A stretch of 64,000 bases of DNA from assembly GCF_019097595.1 (NCBI RefSeq), contig NC_080734.1, forward strand, positions 14,431,392-14,495,391, in the 5' to 3' direction. Made by a program: the position numbers and the translations under genes. Source of the DNA: Hemibagrus wyckioides (lineage: Eukaryota > Chordata > Actinopteri > Siluriformes > Bagridae). The first letter of the stretch is position 1, and each line of letters starts with the position of its first letter. Below are positions 53,301-64,000 of this stretch, piece after piece. The notes beneath the pieces were generated by a model. It was not told the DNA's origin. It searched no databases and saw nothing but the letters and a program-made list of their open reading frames with translations.

Positions 53301-56300
53301 ACTTTTTTACAAACCTAGTGTGACTGTATCTGTACTTCCACTTATCTAGTCATGTGACAGTGTGTTGATACCAAGTATGAACAAGGCATACATCTGAGAT
53401 TAAAAATGTATTTCTCTCATGGTTCTTGTTTGCATTTCTTTCAGGTCCATGGTCGCTGTAAGAAAAACAATATCTCAGGAAGTAAACATTACTTGACAGT
53501 AGCCAGCGGGGTCATGACATCAGTGTTCGTCTCTCCGGTCTTAGCAGCCGTCACTGTGGGTAAGATTATTTTTTATGAGTGCATCAGTCACAGTATTAAT
53601 GTAATTTATAGGATCATTCTTGGCTGACAAACGTATAAACTATAAACCTAGCCGTAAGAGAGAGATGCGAGATCTCATGCGAGGCAGAGAACATCTCCCA
53701 TCGTTAGTAGGCTGTTACTCATGTAGGTGGCTTATGTAGGGAGAAAGTGCTGACTAAGCGCTTAGCGTCCCAGTTCACTCCCACAACAAAGCTCCTGCTG
53801 CAAGACTCCTCCTTGGGGGTAAAACACTGTGCATGCGGATGGTGATATACACGCATGCGCTTGCACCTAATCGTGTCCTTCTTCATGTTGTCATACTGCT
53901 AGCACCATGGAAACAATTGGGAGATTAGCTCCGGGTCTTTTCATGCACAGCGATGCCTTCGAGTCTTGTTTTCTCACACATATGTTCACTCCTCTAGCCC
54001 CTTGATGAGTCATACGGTCCTCGGCATTAGGGCCATAGCGAGGGCTTTAGTGGCAAAATTACAGCAGCTTGTTGCTACTGAAGTGTCACATCGATCTGCA
54101 TGGCATGACCATTCACTTTGTGTATGCCTGCCTTCTCTCTCTCTTTCTCTCTGCCTGCCTCTCTCTCTTCCCTTTGTCACTCACCCTGTCTCATTCTGTC
54201 TCTCTCTCTCTCTCATCTGTCTGTCTCTCTCTTTCTCTTTCTCTCTGCCTGCCTCTTTCTCGCTCTGTCTTTTCCCTTTATCACTTACCCTGTCTCGTTC
54301 TCTGTCCTTCTCTCTCTCTCTCTCTCTCACACTATCTCTCTCTCTCTCTCTCTGTCTGCCTGCTTCTCTCTTTCTTCACCTGCCTCTCTCTCTCCCTCTC
54401 TTTCTCTCTGCCTGCCTCTTTCTCGCTCTGTCTTTTCCCTTTATCACTCACTCTCTCGTTCTCTGTCTCTCTCTCTCTCTGCATGTGAATAGCATTATCA
54501 GCTCCAGTTTTAACAGTTGCACAGAGGGACCCTGTCCCCTGAGCACAAGACAGTTACACAATGGTGTAAACAATGCTACTCTGTTCTGCTCCACACTATG
54601 AAGAATGATGACCTTTTGTCCCCTGGCTCAATGAGCCGTGACATGAGTCTCTGTAGCATGTATTATTTCCCTGTATGTTTATAGTGCCACTGGTTGTATT
54701 ATTGCTCCATATTTTAAGACATTGTGATTTTAATATACAGTAAAGTTTATATTATACTTTCTTGAGAATTGAGGTCATATCTGGAGACAGTAGATCCCTC
54801 CTCTAGTCATCTTGCAAAGCAATGTGCATTTATATCATACCTGCTACCCTTATCTGCCATATCAACCTTACACATTTTACAAACTTTGAAATTTAGTCCA
54901 AACTCACCAGAAGAGCTATATATTTTTCATAATATAAATTGTGCAGGTGTTTTGTATTCTCCAGTAGCTATAAACCTTTTTCCCCAGTATGTTCCATTGC
55001 AAAATTAACTTATGGGACATTTTCAGTCAGTATAAACAAATTATTTTATCGCCTCAAGTCTGAGATAAAATGAATCAGGACATTGTTGGCTTTCAGTGTG
55101 AAGTTTTTACCTCTTTTGGGATAACCTTACACAGAATTTTAGTGATTGAAGATAATGTCTTTGAATTGTAGATGCTTTTAAGTATGCATTTGGGGCATCT
55201 CAGAGAGCCGAAATGTGTTTGATATTACCATTTACTTTGAGGATAGAAACATTTGTGTTGTGGGGTTTGTTTTTCAATTGTTCATTTGTGTTTTGAGGGT
55301 TTTTTAGGAACTTTTCTATGAATATATTGCCCCTAGTAGGATAGGCAAGAACAGAAATACTTATGAAAAACTGCAATTCCATATGTCCGTTTCCTTTGAG
55401 CCATTAACCTTTGGAGAGTGACATGACAGACATTTAATGCTGAACATGGGCATCGCAAAACAGGAGGAAATTCCATTTTTTAGTCTCTGGTAAAAAGAGA
55501 GAACTGACTCTCTTGAAGCCCTGACCTTTCCTCCTTTCACACTATTAATGTTTCGTCTCATGCCATTTGACCCAGTGCCATTTGCTCTGATGTGGCACCC
55601 TTGCCTTGCTATATGTGTATATGTGTGTGTGTGTGTGTGTATATGTATGTATTATATTTAATATATAACAGATAATTGTTAATGGAAATGATTGGATAGA
55701 GATTAAAAATTTGCTTTGCTCTCATGAACTGCTGTCCTGTGCTCAGACAAGTTCAATCAGTTTGAGCAGTTCGGAGTAGTCAGGTTCTATTTTATTTGAT
55801 GGAAAGGAATAGGCAATAAAATTTCTGAGCAAATGGGATTCATCAGCAAGTTTGTTTTTGTTGGTTGGGAAAAGTTCTCAAAACTCTGAAAACAATACAT
55901 CTCTCCTGTATTTCCAGCGGTTGGAGTGCCTCTGATGCTGACATACGTTTATGGCGTCGTCCCCATGTCTCTGTGTCGTAACGGCTGGTGCAGGCCTCAA
56001 GCTGAAGCCCCTGAAACACGGAAGATCCAGTTAGAGGACCTGGCCAATTGTAAGTCTGCCATTACAAGACACTATTATGCAATTTGAGTAGCTTTTTTAG
56101 GACTAGATATATGCAGAACCTTATTTAGGTTAGAATTCAGACATGAATTCTAGTTTCCTGTTTACATAAGAGTCTCAATTCTTTATAGTAATAGCACTAA
56201 AAAATGTTCCACTTTTATGTTAATGAAATATATACTAATCATGCCTGTGGTACTAGCTCCATTATATTGTTTAATTGATAATTCAACCTTCTGTTTCAAC

Positions 56301-56918
56301 TTCTCTTGAAGATCTTTTGTCTTCTCATGTAGTCACTGATCACTGGACTGGGCAGACCAATCCAGCGCTGAACGAAACCGGGCTCCAGGAAGTGAGTGTG
56401 GACGAAGCAGTAGCATTACCTGGTACCAGTGCTGTCCTCTCACAGCCTGAGGGATCCTCCAATCCATCTGATGATGTACAGGTGGTAAGCGCCAGACAAG
56501 ACAACAAATCAGATGATGTGGATGCTGTCGAGGAGTGTGTCTTTAGCAGCACTCGGACCATTGCTTTGAGGTGGGTCCAAATTTGTGTAATGCAAGCAAA
56601 ATTGAGCTGTATGTTAATTTATTTATACAGTGGACCATGTTTTCTTAATGATGGGGCATCCAGTACAAATAGTAAACAGATTATGAGTTAACCAATGTGA
56701 GGCTGGAATTACTGCCATGTGACTGCAGGGAGGGGACCAATATCGAGGTACGGGTGGAGATCGAGGCACAGCCACGTGGCGGACGTCAGCCCAGTCTCAG
56801 CAGCGTCCTCTCTAGTCGGAGCCTGTCAGCCGAATCCCTCCATCAATCACACGATCCTCTCAGTGCCTCTCAAAGGCCAGTGAACGAAGACCCCCAACCA
56901 ATTACACAGATCGTCTGA
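39021..56918 (+). CDS. RNF19 (Dorfin)-family RBR E3 ubiquitin ligase
   Basis: Membrane-anchored RBR ligase closest in wording to RNF19B. Coding exons: 39021-39179, 41745-42196, 43250-43455, 43786-43933, 52663-52825, 53445-53559, 55918-56049, 56333-56570 and 56729-56918 (TGA). All borders are AG/GT and phases agree, giving 600 aa (human RNF19B ~730). RING1 spans 111-158 (CPLC...[10 protein letters not shown]...CPQC), IBR ~182-247 ([15 protein letters not shown]), Rcat 280-312 with catalytic Cys295. Hydrophobic segments at ~344-374 and ~392-435 match the family's two membrane helices ([14 protein letters not shown] precedes the first). A late [12 protein letters not shown] motif matches the RNF19B C-terminal region. 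Oddity: Arg297 and Gln306 replace the family's His and Glu. The start is set by the first ATG after the acceptor at 38788. This is a divergent paralog; RNF19A versus B identity is not certain. Confidence 0.92.
39699..39880 (+). repeat. tRNA-derived SINE, copy 3
   Basis: 'gtggctcaagtggttaaggc' (A box), 'gggttcaaactgcc' (B box), 'atggctgaccctgtgctctg' in the body. It lies in the intron 39180-41744 of the RNF19-like gene, same strand. Confidence 0.8.
42197..43249 (+). other. Intron of the RNF19-like gene, nothing recognised
   Basis: AT-rich intron between the RING1/IBR exon and the rest of the IBR. No repeat family or transcript signal was recognised. Confidence 0.55.
43934..47522 (+). other. 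Intron 5' of the chromovirus insertion
   Basis: First part of the 8.7-kb intron. It contains (GT)n at 44249-44285, a possible interspersed repeat at ~44400-44640 that I cannot name, (ATT/GTT)n at 45273-45393, the Tc1 deletion derivative 45475-46008, (GT)n at 46467-46494 and (CT)n near 47285-47309. Confidence 0.6.
45475..46008 (+). mobile_element. Internally deleted Tc1-like element, second family
   Basis: Inverted ends 'caccgatcaggcataacatt' (left) and the reverse, ending 'atgcctgttcggtg' (right), followed by TA. The plus strand keeps the transposase start ([14 protein letters not shown]...[16 protein letters not shown], an HTH) at about 45638-45767, then jumps to the last ~40 codons of the gene near 45826. 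The catalytic middle is missing. It is a different family from copies A-C and from 27295. Confidence 0.85.
47523..47871 (+). repeat. 5' LTR of the chromovirus
   Basis: 349 bp, TG...CA. TATA-like 'tatttaag' at 47610-47617; AATAAA at 47819-47824. The gag ATG at 47834 lies inside the LTR. A 56-bp stretch (47577-47632) containing the TATA-like box is absent from the 3' LTR, where 18 unrelated bases stand instead. Confidence 0.9.
47834..48770 (+). pseudogene. Chromovirus gag remnant
   Basis: Gag-like region: N-terminal linker, then a capsid-type segment ([20 protein letters not shown], later [14 protein letters not shown]) and a CCHC zinc knuckle at ~48690-48735. It is broken by a TAG at 48236-48238 and by a frame change that falls inside the knuckle. 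A start at 47816, just upstream and in the same frame, is possible. Confidence 0.85.
48736..50093 (+). pseudogene. Chromovirus protease and reverse transcriptase remnant
   Basis: Aspartic protease motif [12 protein letters not shown] near 48833. After a frame change, RT runs from about 49200, with [11 protein letters not shown] at about 49490, [15 protein letters not shown] at ~49700 and the catalytic YIDDIL box at 49797-49814. The frame shifts directly after that box and again near 50050. Several family residues are altered, e.g. YLRSAYN where DLRSAYN is usual at the first catalytic Asp. Confidence 0.88.
50147..50690 (+). pseudogene. Chromovirus RNase H remnant
   Basis: The open frame carries [16 protein letters not shown], the [20 protein letters not shown] segment and [10 protein letters not shown], all standard for Ty3/Gypsy RNase H. 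The frame runs into the C19 tract at 50684-50702, after which the integrase lies in another frame. Confidence 0.88.
50703..52074 (+). pseudogene. Chromovirus integrase with C-terminal chromodomain
   Basis: HHCC-type zinc region near 50752-50890 (one of the two final Cys appears replaced: SCSVQSRTS). The catalytic core has [10 protein letters not shown] (Asp 1), [12 protein letters not shown] (Asp 2) and [14 protein letters not shown] (Glu region). It is followed by the GPY/F-type module and a chromodomain ([16 protein letters not shown]) near 51895-51950. This is the longest intact frame of the element (to 52155, running into the 3' LTR). A purine tract at ~52060-52071 precedes the LTR. Confidence 0.9.
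52075..52393 (+). repeat. 3' LTR of the chromovirus
   Basis: 319 bp, TG...CA; AATAAA at 52341-52346. Compared with the 5' LTR it lacks the TATA-bearing 56 bp and instead has 18 bp (52129-52146) that include 'gcgaagtatt'. It also carries a 7-bp insertion in the 'gttttgcgg' region. Confidence 0.9.
54130..54482 (+). repeat. CT-rich minisatellite
   Basis: Polypyrimidine array of loose units such as 'tctctctgcctgcctctttc', partly in longer duplicated blocks (54230-54300 resembles 54402-54460). It lies in the intron 53560-55917 and creates spurious Leu/Ser/Cys-rich open frames. Confidence 0.9.
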
Positions 56919-57340
56919 TCGTCAGCCGCTTTCATCATCCACTGTACCTCCAACCAGCTGCTTCTAGCCTCTGTCCGTTTACACAGAGACAGAGAAATGG
57001 AGACCAATGGAGCGAGAGAGGACGAGATGTGGAGAGAACAAGAGAGAGAGAATTCAGTATCACGAGAGAGGGCATGGGGACAAACATCTAGAGCAGCTGC
57101 CAATATACCACTCTGATGACTAATGATAGTATGAACTAAAATGACCGAACGCATGTTTGCAAGCCAGTTTTGTGGTTGTTAGCCTCTTTTTTACTGTGGT
57201 ACAATGAAAAAAATTGGCTATCCAGATGGTATTTTATTTCATTTTTGTTTAGCCCTTCTTCTAGCTGCAATACACTTTTTTGTATAAAGTGGCTGTTTGA
57301 TTCCCTTAAAATATAACAATAAATTCAAGAACCACAGCAT
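56919..57340 (+). other. 3'UTR of the RNF19-like gene
   Basis: Sequence after the TGA. AATAAA at 57318-57323 is the first canonical poly(A) signal; later ones lie at 57818-57823 and 58261-58266, so longer 3'UTRs are possible. Confidence 0.5.
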
Positions 57341-59949
57341 GATTTTCTCTGAAGCAGTGAATTTCCTAGTTTGACATACAGCTTTTACACACTATTATGG
57401 AATCGATTGCTTCCTTGCCTGGAGAACACAATACTACTGGCAACCTTGCAGCAGGGTATCATGTCATTCCCATATGATGTTCATTCACTGAAATTATACA
57501 GGTTTTAACACAATACCAGGTACTGTCCTATTCAAGTTGCAATGGAAAATAATGGGCCTTTGATTTAGATTTAGCCTACAAGCCTACTCATTTAAATACT
57601 AATCTCTAGCATTCCCTGTATGTAATAACTAACTGAATATAAACCTTGTTAATGCAGTTGAAAGGAAGGCGTCTTAGCCAAAATGATTCTCCATAACTGT
57701 ATTGCATCCAGTGTGTAAGAGCACAGATTGCTTACTGACTTCATTCAGACTTGAGTTCTTTTCTAGAAGCTCTAATAGGCCACCGTGTCCTACTGTATTT
57801 CTTTGATGATTGAGCCAATAAACTGCATTCAGCTTAGATGATGCAATTGGATGAGCACTTTTATGGACTAGAGTTACTAGAGATAGTAGGGAATGTGGTG
57901 TGTTATGCGTGTCCAGTTTATGTTTACAGAAAGTGAGCTTCGGTAATATGGCTGGACCGAATTCCATGAGTGCAACAAGAGTCTTAGTTAAAGCAGCCTC
58001 TCAAACCACTGCATATAGAGGCATGAAGTCACGATGACCCTCCTTGCGGAAACCACTCCTTGTAGACTTGCTCTCTGCAATTCAGCAGTAAGCGCACCGA
58101 CGCAAAATCTCATATCAGCATGTCATCTGAGGGCTCTTCTTACCCAAGAAAACAGCAGATGGGTGAAATGTTTGATGATTTCATTGTGGGGGTGAATATA
58201 CCCACAGCTCCAAAGTAAATGTATGTGCAATGTAGATTTGGAAAACTGAAATGGTGTATGAATAAACAAATTCTAAGAAAGAAATTATTGTGTTCATGGT
58301 GATTATATGTTATTTCATTATTATTAGCACTACATGGCTATTTACTGAGCTGCCAAGCTTGAGACTTTCTTGTATTAAAATTCTTTATGTAATAACAGCA
58401 AAACACTCCTAGAGGGAGCTAAAGGACATGCCATGTATTGATGCTTGTTTAAACTCTTCTCTTTACTTGTCCCTCCTAATTTGGCACCGATTATTAGATT
58501 CATTTAAAAAGTTACTGTTCGCTAGGATACTTTGAGAATATTTATGAAAGAATCTTATTTTGAGCAGAGAGGCAATGATGGATAAATGCACTTTTTTTAA
58601 TTAGAGTATCTATACAAGGGGACTCAAGCAAATCTGCAGCCACCTGTATGGGCTTTTATCACAGACCAGGCACCGGTCACTAGGCAATGCTTTTGTGCAG
58701 GTATTAGCCTACTGCACTTGGCCACGCCTCTTTATAAGCCATCAGAGAGAGCTGTGTCCGTTTGGAGGTCAGCATTATGCTACTTTGCTTGGCCAGTTAT
58801 CTGCGTAATAAAAAGAAAATGAAAACTATATGTTGAGTAAAGGAAAGAAAATGAGCTCAGGAATAAAAAAAAAAAAAAAACATATTGAGGAAGAAGAAAA
58901 TGAGGTTCAGAAGTAAACAGAGCACATGGAGGAAAATGTGTTCAGGAGTGAAGAATGTTGAGGAAAAGCAAATGAGTGCAGGAGTAAAGAAAAAACATTA
59001 AGGGATGAGAAAAGGCATTCAGGAGAAAATAGGAAATGAAAAAAAGGTAACTTGGAATTAAGGTGAAACAACTTAAAGTTATAAGGGAAGCTCTTAGATA
59101 CTGGGAAAGGTTAAGGACAAGAAAAATAAAGAGGAGGCTTAGAAAGAGATCTGATTTTGAGATATGTGTTTACCTTTAAGTAAAGAACAATTGTTCATTT
59201 TGTGTCTTTAAGCTCTGCTATGGAGAAGGCCAGTTTAGGTCATTTCCCAACTCACTGCAATACTTGTGCTGAGATTAATGTTCCCACATTGCTGACCCCA
59301 CATCGTGTCACATAAGCACCACTACCCTCATGTGTACTGCTCCTGCAATCAACTTGTTGATTAGCACTATTGAGCAATATAGTGTTATAGTGAGTAAACT
59401 CTTTAAAGCCAAACATTTCTACAGAGGATCTCCTAAATCATGTGAGAAAATCACAACAAATAAAACATACATTACCAAGGTACACAAAGTGGACAAAATG
59501 TTTGAAATTTACATGTGAATTATATGGCTTTTATATTTGAGAAGAGCAAGGTGATCTTACAGATGACTGTTCTGGCATCTTGAGGTTTTCTTGGCCATTA
59601 CTTCATTTTTACTTCATCAACTTAAGAGATGCTTATGACATGTAGAATTAATTGGTGTAAAAAGGAAGGGGGTGGAGGAGCAGAAGGAGAGGTAGAAGAG
59701 TGTGTGTAGATCATGAAGCCTGACTGGTTGTCTTTTAGTAGAACATAGTGCTTGTGCAAATTGCCTGCTACCAGTTGGGTTTAAATCCAGAGGTTAAACA
59801 AAAATAATAGATAATACAGCCTGTTGGACTGTCAAACAACTAAAGTCTTTCTGCTGTTTCTGCTTTGTTAAGACCATGAAGGAATTAAAACCTGTCTATT
59901 TTGCTTATGTGTATTTGCTCTGTGAAAATGACCAAAATACACACAACGA
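57341..59949. other. Intergenic, no gene recognised
   Basis: AT-rich. A purine-rich degenerate minisatellite lies at ~58835-59045 (about five ~40-bp units like 'gaaaatgagttcaggagtaa'). No coding sequence recognised. Confidence 0.5.
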
Positions 59950-60494
59950 CACTGTATTGCCAAACGTTTTGGGACATCTGCTCTTACATGCACATGAATG
60001 TAATATAGAGTTGGTCCGCCCTTTGTAGCTATAACCGCTTCAACTCTTCTGGGAAGGCTTTCCACAAGGGTTAAAAGTGTGTTTAGGGGAATTTTTTTTA
60101 TCATTCCTCTATAAGCGCATTTGTGAGGTCAAGCACTGATGTTGGACGAGAAGGTCTGGCTCACAGTCTCCGCTCTAATTCATCCCAAAGGTGTTTTATC
60201 AGGTTGAGTTCAGGATTCTGTGCAGGTCAGTCAAGTTCCTCCACACTGAACTCACTCATCCATGTCTTTATGGACCTGGCTTTGTGCACTGGTGTGCAGT
60301 CATGTTGGAACAGGAAGGGGTCATCCCCAAACTGTTCCCATAAAGTTGGGAGAATGAAATTATCCAAAATGTCTTGGTATGCTGAAGCATTAAGAGTTCC
60401 TTTCACTGGAACTAAGGGGCCGAGCCCAACCCCTGAAAAACAACACCTGAATTCAATGATTTGGAGGGGTGTCCCAAAACTATTAGCAATAGTG
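59950..60494 (-). mobile_element. Tc1-derived miniature element, copy C
   Basis: Inverted ends 'cactgtattgccaaacgttt' and 'ctattagcaatagtg'. The minus strand holds the transposase C-terminal part, including DDPFLFQHDCTPVHKARS. It has the same structure and orientation as copy B. Confidence 0.87.
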
Positions 60495-60669
60495 TATATA
60501 GCTATTTTAGAAAATAGCACAATTTCCAAGGATGACTCCACCTGGTGTGTAATTAATGGACACATTTTAAATACATAGAGAAAACTAGCCTACTGAAAAT
60601 CCAGCTGCCAAAGGCTTTTAAACTACTAGCTCATAAGTTCTGGTAGAAACGATTCCTATTAATGCTAAC

Positions 60670-60905
60670 TTAAATCTTTATTTGTCACATATACATTACT
60701 GCACAGTGAAATCCTTTTTTTTTGCATATCCCATCCTTAGATGCTGGGGTCAGAGCACAGGGTCAGCTGTGATACAGCATCCCTGGAGCAGGGTGGGTTA
60801 GGGGCCTTGCTCAAGGGTCCAACAGTGGCAGCGATGGGGTTTGAACCCCAATCTTCCAGTCAGTGACCCAGACCCTTAACTACTTGAGCTACCACTGCAA
60901 TAGCT
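60670..60905 (-). repeat. tRNA-derived SINE, copy 4 (reverse)
   Basis: Reverse copy: tail 'ctttatttgtcacatataca' at the left, B box as 'ggggtttgaacccc' and A box as 'ccttaactacttgagctacc' at the right. It belongs to the same family as copies 1-3. Confidence 0.8.
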
Positions 60906-61189
60906 CAAGCTACAATAGCGTGTTAACCTATTTTTAAGAAGTAAAGCAAAGCTAGTCTAACAATTTGAACCCCAACCAATTCTCCCTGGTTTTGGGAGAT
61001 TCTTTGTTTGTTTTTTGATATCTGCTCAAACCAAACTGGCATTTTCAGCTTCTTTTCTTTTTATTCCAGATCTGATCCGTATTAACTGTTATATATTTTA
61101 TCGAGCAGAGAAAACAAATTATTTGGCCAGTATCTTTATCGTGTACTTTATTTCCCTAAACATAACTAAAGAATAGGATCCATCCGCAT

Positions 61190-61403
61190 CTCGTCGACGA
61201 CGTCCTTTTACGTCACCCCGGAAGTGGGCGGTGTTTGTGTGAACGCGCACCTTTCCATCCGTATCCAAGCAGCATCCGCGCAGGGATGTGAGAGAGTTAA
61301 GAGCCGCTGTGTGCATGGCATCGTCCCACTCCACTGATCAGACAAGCGCCCTTATTCCTCCGCTGCTCCGGTCATCGCAGTTTATTAAACTATCCACCTG
61401 AGC
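61190..61403 (+). promoter_or_regulatory. ldlrap1 promoter and 5'UTR
   Basis: A CpG-rich stretch with CRE-like 'ttacgtca' (~61209) and an adjoining ETS-type 'ccggaagtggg' (~61218) lies ~180 bp before the ATG. The rest up to 61403 is probable 5'UTR. Confidence 0.55.
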
Positions 61404-61488
61404 ATGGACGCGTTAAAATCAGCCGGGAGAGCTATAATAAAAAGTCCTGGAGTTCCGAGGCACACATGGGGAACCGCCAAGCACGAAA
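61404..61488 (+). CDS. ldlrap1: LDL receptor adaptor protein 1, first coding exon
   Basis: LDLRAP1 (ARH) is a PTB-domain adaptor linking NPxY tails of LDLR-family receptors to clathrin and AP-2. The exon opens MDALKSAGRAIIKSPG and ends TWGTAKHE plus one base, with donor 'gaaa|gtaagt' at 61489. MDALKSAGRA and the distinctive spacing to the following Trp-Gly and basic residues match the family's first exon; in human the junction is followed by KLPENW. The PTB domain is encoded downstream. No second exon was found before 64000. Teleosts may have a/b copies; I cannot say which. Confidence 0.88.
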
Positions 61489-64000
61489 GTAAGTACTCTG
61501 TGATCATGAAACTAAATGTATGACTGAACATGTAATGATGTTTGGAACTGGACGTAATGACCATCCTTTGTAAATCTTTACTAGTGCAAATCATGCAAAC
61601 TAAGGTTTAATGACGGGTTAATTTTTACGCACTTTACCTATTATTTTGTCCTGCCCTCCCCAATTTGATATGCATCATCATTAAAACTTTTCTTTCATGC
61701 CTGTTGTTTACTGGGAATTTAATCCTGAGATATTTTTAAACAGTCTAACACAAACCCTGGCTTTTTTATTCCCTCTTTGCCTATTTGTTATACTGGGAAT
61801 CTTTAGCATGCACAATGCACAATTTTTTAGCATTTAGTTAACATTCTACTACATATCTATTCCAAATGAAAGGAGAGTATTATTTATCATACTCTACATC
61901 GCTGACCTTGGTCCATCTATGGCCTGATGACTGATTGGGCTCATCAGGTCTTTGTGTATGAATATGCTGTTGACTCGGAAAGAAGAAGCAGAAGTGTGCA
62001 CTGTGAGAATAATTATAAATTAGTATTCAGGGGACTAGATGTATGCTAAATAATTAGAGCTTTATTACAATATTATGGCTGGAGCTCACACACATGCACA
62101 CAGAGTATACCTCTTTTCATCTCGAACCACCAAGAGAGGCGAGCCGTTTATACATACTGGCTGCAGAGATGGTTACACAAGCTTGCGACCCCTCACTCAG
62201 CAGCCTTCCACATCAAGAGACGCATACCAAAGTCCACTCCTACTCAATATCCTAGCATGTCAAAACGCATAAGTCCACTCATACACACAAATAGCAGTTA
62301 GTTACCAGCCTGAAAAAAATCCACCAGAAATCCTGAATACTTTCACAAATGATTATTTTAATTAGTACAAATGTTTAATTATTGGCCAACCTTTAACTAA
62401 TTATTTAATAAATTTATTTATTATTACTATTATTATTATATTATTTATTATTTAAATATATTATGTGAATCACTGAACACCAGTTCACATGTTGATAAAT
62501 GCGTGTTTCATTTCCACACACATTAGCATGTAAAGACTTTTGTCTGTGTGTGATGAACATATTGCCTGCAGTCCAGAACAGTCATATTGATGTGTCATCT
62601 GCGAGTCATTCTCTCATGCATATGTCCTTGGTGACTTGAGGATTGTTTTCTAAGAGACACTTGTGCATAAAATGAATGCCACTCAGACTGGATTAAATTG
62701 TTATTTGCTAGGGTCTTTCACTCAATTATCTTTGAAAAGCTGTGCTAACAAATAAGTGTCAAACAGTCAGCTTTAATTGCAGTGGGTACTGGATACATGG
62801 CTGTACAGGGAGTCTCTTAACTGCTGGTTAGCTTAGGGCTATTTATCAGAGACTTTAACTCATAAGGGCATGTTTGTGGCCCTACATAACTCTGGCAGTC
62901 TTTAAACATTTAATTGAGGCACCGAAAATAAAAATATTACCGTTATTTTCTGGTGTCTATTACCAGCAGTATGGTGGTGGTTTATTTAGGCTTTTTTGCC
63001 ATTGTGCCTTTGCACACAAACCTCTTCTACACGTGGAGCGGTTTTAGTTTGTCTGATTTATAAGAAAGAAATAAAAGGCAGAGTGTTGCATATGCACAAC
63101 ATCTCCAAACTGTCACTTTTGACAGCTGAATGATCAAACTTAGAATTGTCAGTTTTGACAGCAGAAGATGAAACCTAGCCCCTCCAAGTCACAGAGCAGA
63201 GCCGCTTGTCATTTGCAGGCGGATTACAGAAGCTGAGCGGAGGCTGAGGGAATAACCTGAAAACCTCAATTTATCAGTTTAAATATCCGCATAGATATCA
63301 TGAATATACATGCTCCAGCCATGAGTCAGAACTAAACATAGCTTCAGATTTCCCCTCACAGCTTAATAATTGCAGCTAGTGCTTACTGATTCCTGCTCTG
63401 CCCTTGCAAACTTCAAAGCTCTAAAGTCCAGTGCCATGTTTCCGGAGCCAAGAGAGATTTTGAAAGCTAAGCATATCCTGCCGGTGCTCCTGGCAGTGCT
63501 CATCTGTCGAGGTCACAGAGCTGGCGTGTGTATTAAGCAGGGGCACGAGCTCATAGAGAAGAGCTTCTGTCCCTTCTGATTGGATCAGTGAATTGGGAGT
63601 GACCTTCAAAGGGTAGTTTATTTGGCATACACATTAGAAAAACCCGACTATAATTTAATTTATGTAGCTATTAAATTCTCAACTTTAATAAAAATGTGTG
63701 ATGTTTTGAGTTGTGAAGTCACATACCAAGGCTTTAAGTATCTGTTAACACAAAATACTATGTTTGACTGTATAATAAGTATTAAATTAGTGTTAGGAGA
63801 GTTACAGTTGAGTGCAAAAGAATTAAATTAAATAATTTTTTCTGAGGACATGGTGGCTTAGTAGTTATCATATTTGCCTTGATCCTAGTTGGGAGTTCAA
63901 TTCCTGCCTCCAGTCAGTGTGTGGAGTTTGCACGTTCTCTTGCTTCTGGGGGGTTTCCTCCAAGTACTCTGGTTTCCTCCTCAGTCCAAAGATATGTATT
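61489..64000 (+). other. ldlrap1 intron 1 (part)
   Basis: AT-rich sequence with (ATT)n near 62419-62455. No second ldlrap1 exon was recognised. A SINE of another family lies at the window edge. Confidence 0.55.
63842..64000 (+). repeat. Mermaid/DANA-like tRNA-SINE, cut by window end
   Basis: A tRNA-like head ('gtggcttagtagttatcata', 'gggagttcaattcc') is followed by the body 'gtgtggagtttgcacgttct' and 'ctggtttcctcctcagtcca', characteristic of mermaid/DANA SINEs of otophysan fish. The tail is beyond the window. Confidence 0.7.

Noticed and set aside
53966..54601. 211-aa ORF rich in Leu, Ser, Cys, Pro
   Set aside because: Arises from a CT-rich minisatellite; open in all three frames, which is expected of such repeats.

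Overview
This is vertebrate nuclear DNA, almost certainly from a ray-finned fish. The genes have many exons with GT/AG introns. The intergenic and intronic DNA is packed with (TA)n, (ATT)n and (TCTA)n arrays, Tc1-type transposons, tRNA-derived SINEs and a Ty3/Gypsy chromovirus with a chromodomain, which together are typical of teleosts. An otophysan such as a catfish is plausible, but I cannot prove the species.

Layout. (1) 1-17990, plus strand: snx17, lacking only its first ~25 codons, with 14 readable coding exons and a ~2.2 kb 3'UTR. (2) 18040-18830: a G/T-rich minisatellite between two convergent genes. (3) 20157-31489, minus strand: znf513, four coding exons and eight C2H2 fingers. Its 7.4-kb intron holds a Tigger-like deletion derivative, a SINE and a decayed full-length Tc1 element; its first intron holds a Tc1-derived miniature element and a large TG-TA-CA palindrome. 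(4) 32040-33120: CpG/ETS-rich promoter DNA, with an unidentified short first coding exon (32269-32314) and the probable untranslated first exon of the next gene. (5) 33000-57340, plus strand: an RNF19 (Dorfin) family RBR E3 ubiquitin ligase, 600 aa in nine coding exons. Its intron 43934-52662 carries a 4.9-kb chromovirus with LTRs and a 5-bp target duplication. (6) 61200-61488, plus strand: promoter and first coding exon of ldlrap1 (ARH); the rest lies beyond the window or was not found in it.

Function. SNX17 and LDLRAP1 both bind NPxY sorting motifs of LDL-receptor-family proteins, SNX17 in endosomal recycling and LDLRAP1 in clathrin endocytosis. The convergent snx17/znf513 pair matches human 2p23.3. 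RNF19B and LDLRAP1 lie on human 1p35-p36, so the window spans a synteny junction relative to mammals. The most notable protein observation is that the RNF19-like ligase keeps the catalytic Cys of its Rcat domain but has Arg and Gln in place of the His and Glu that accompany it in other RBR ligases.
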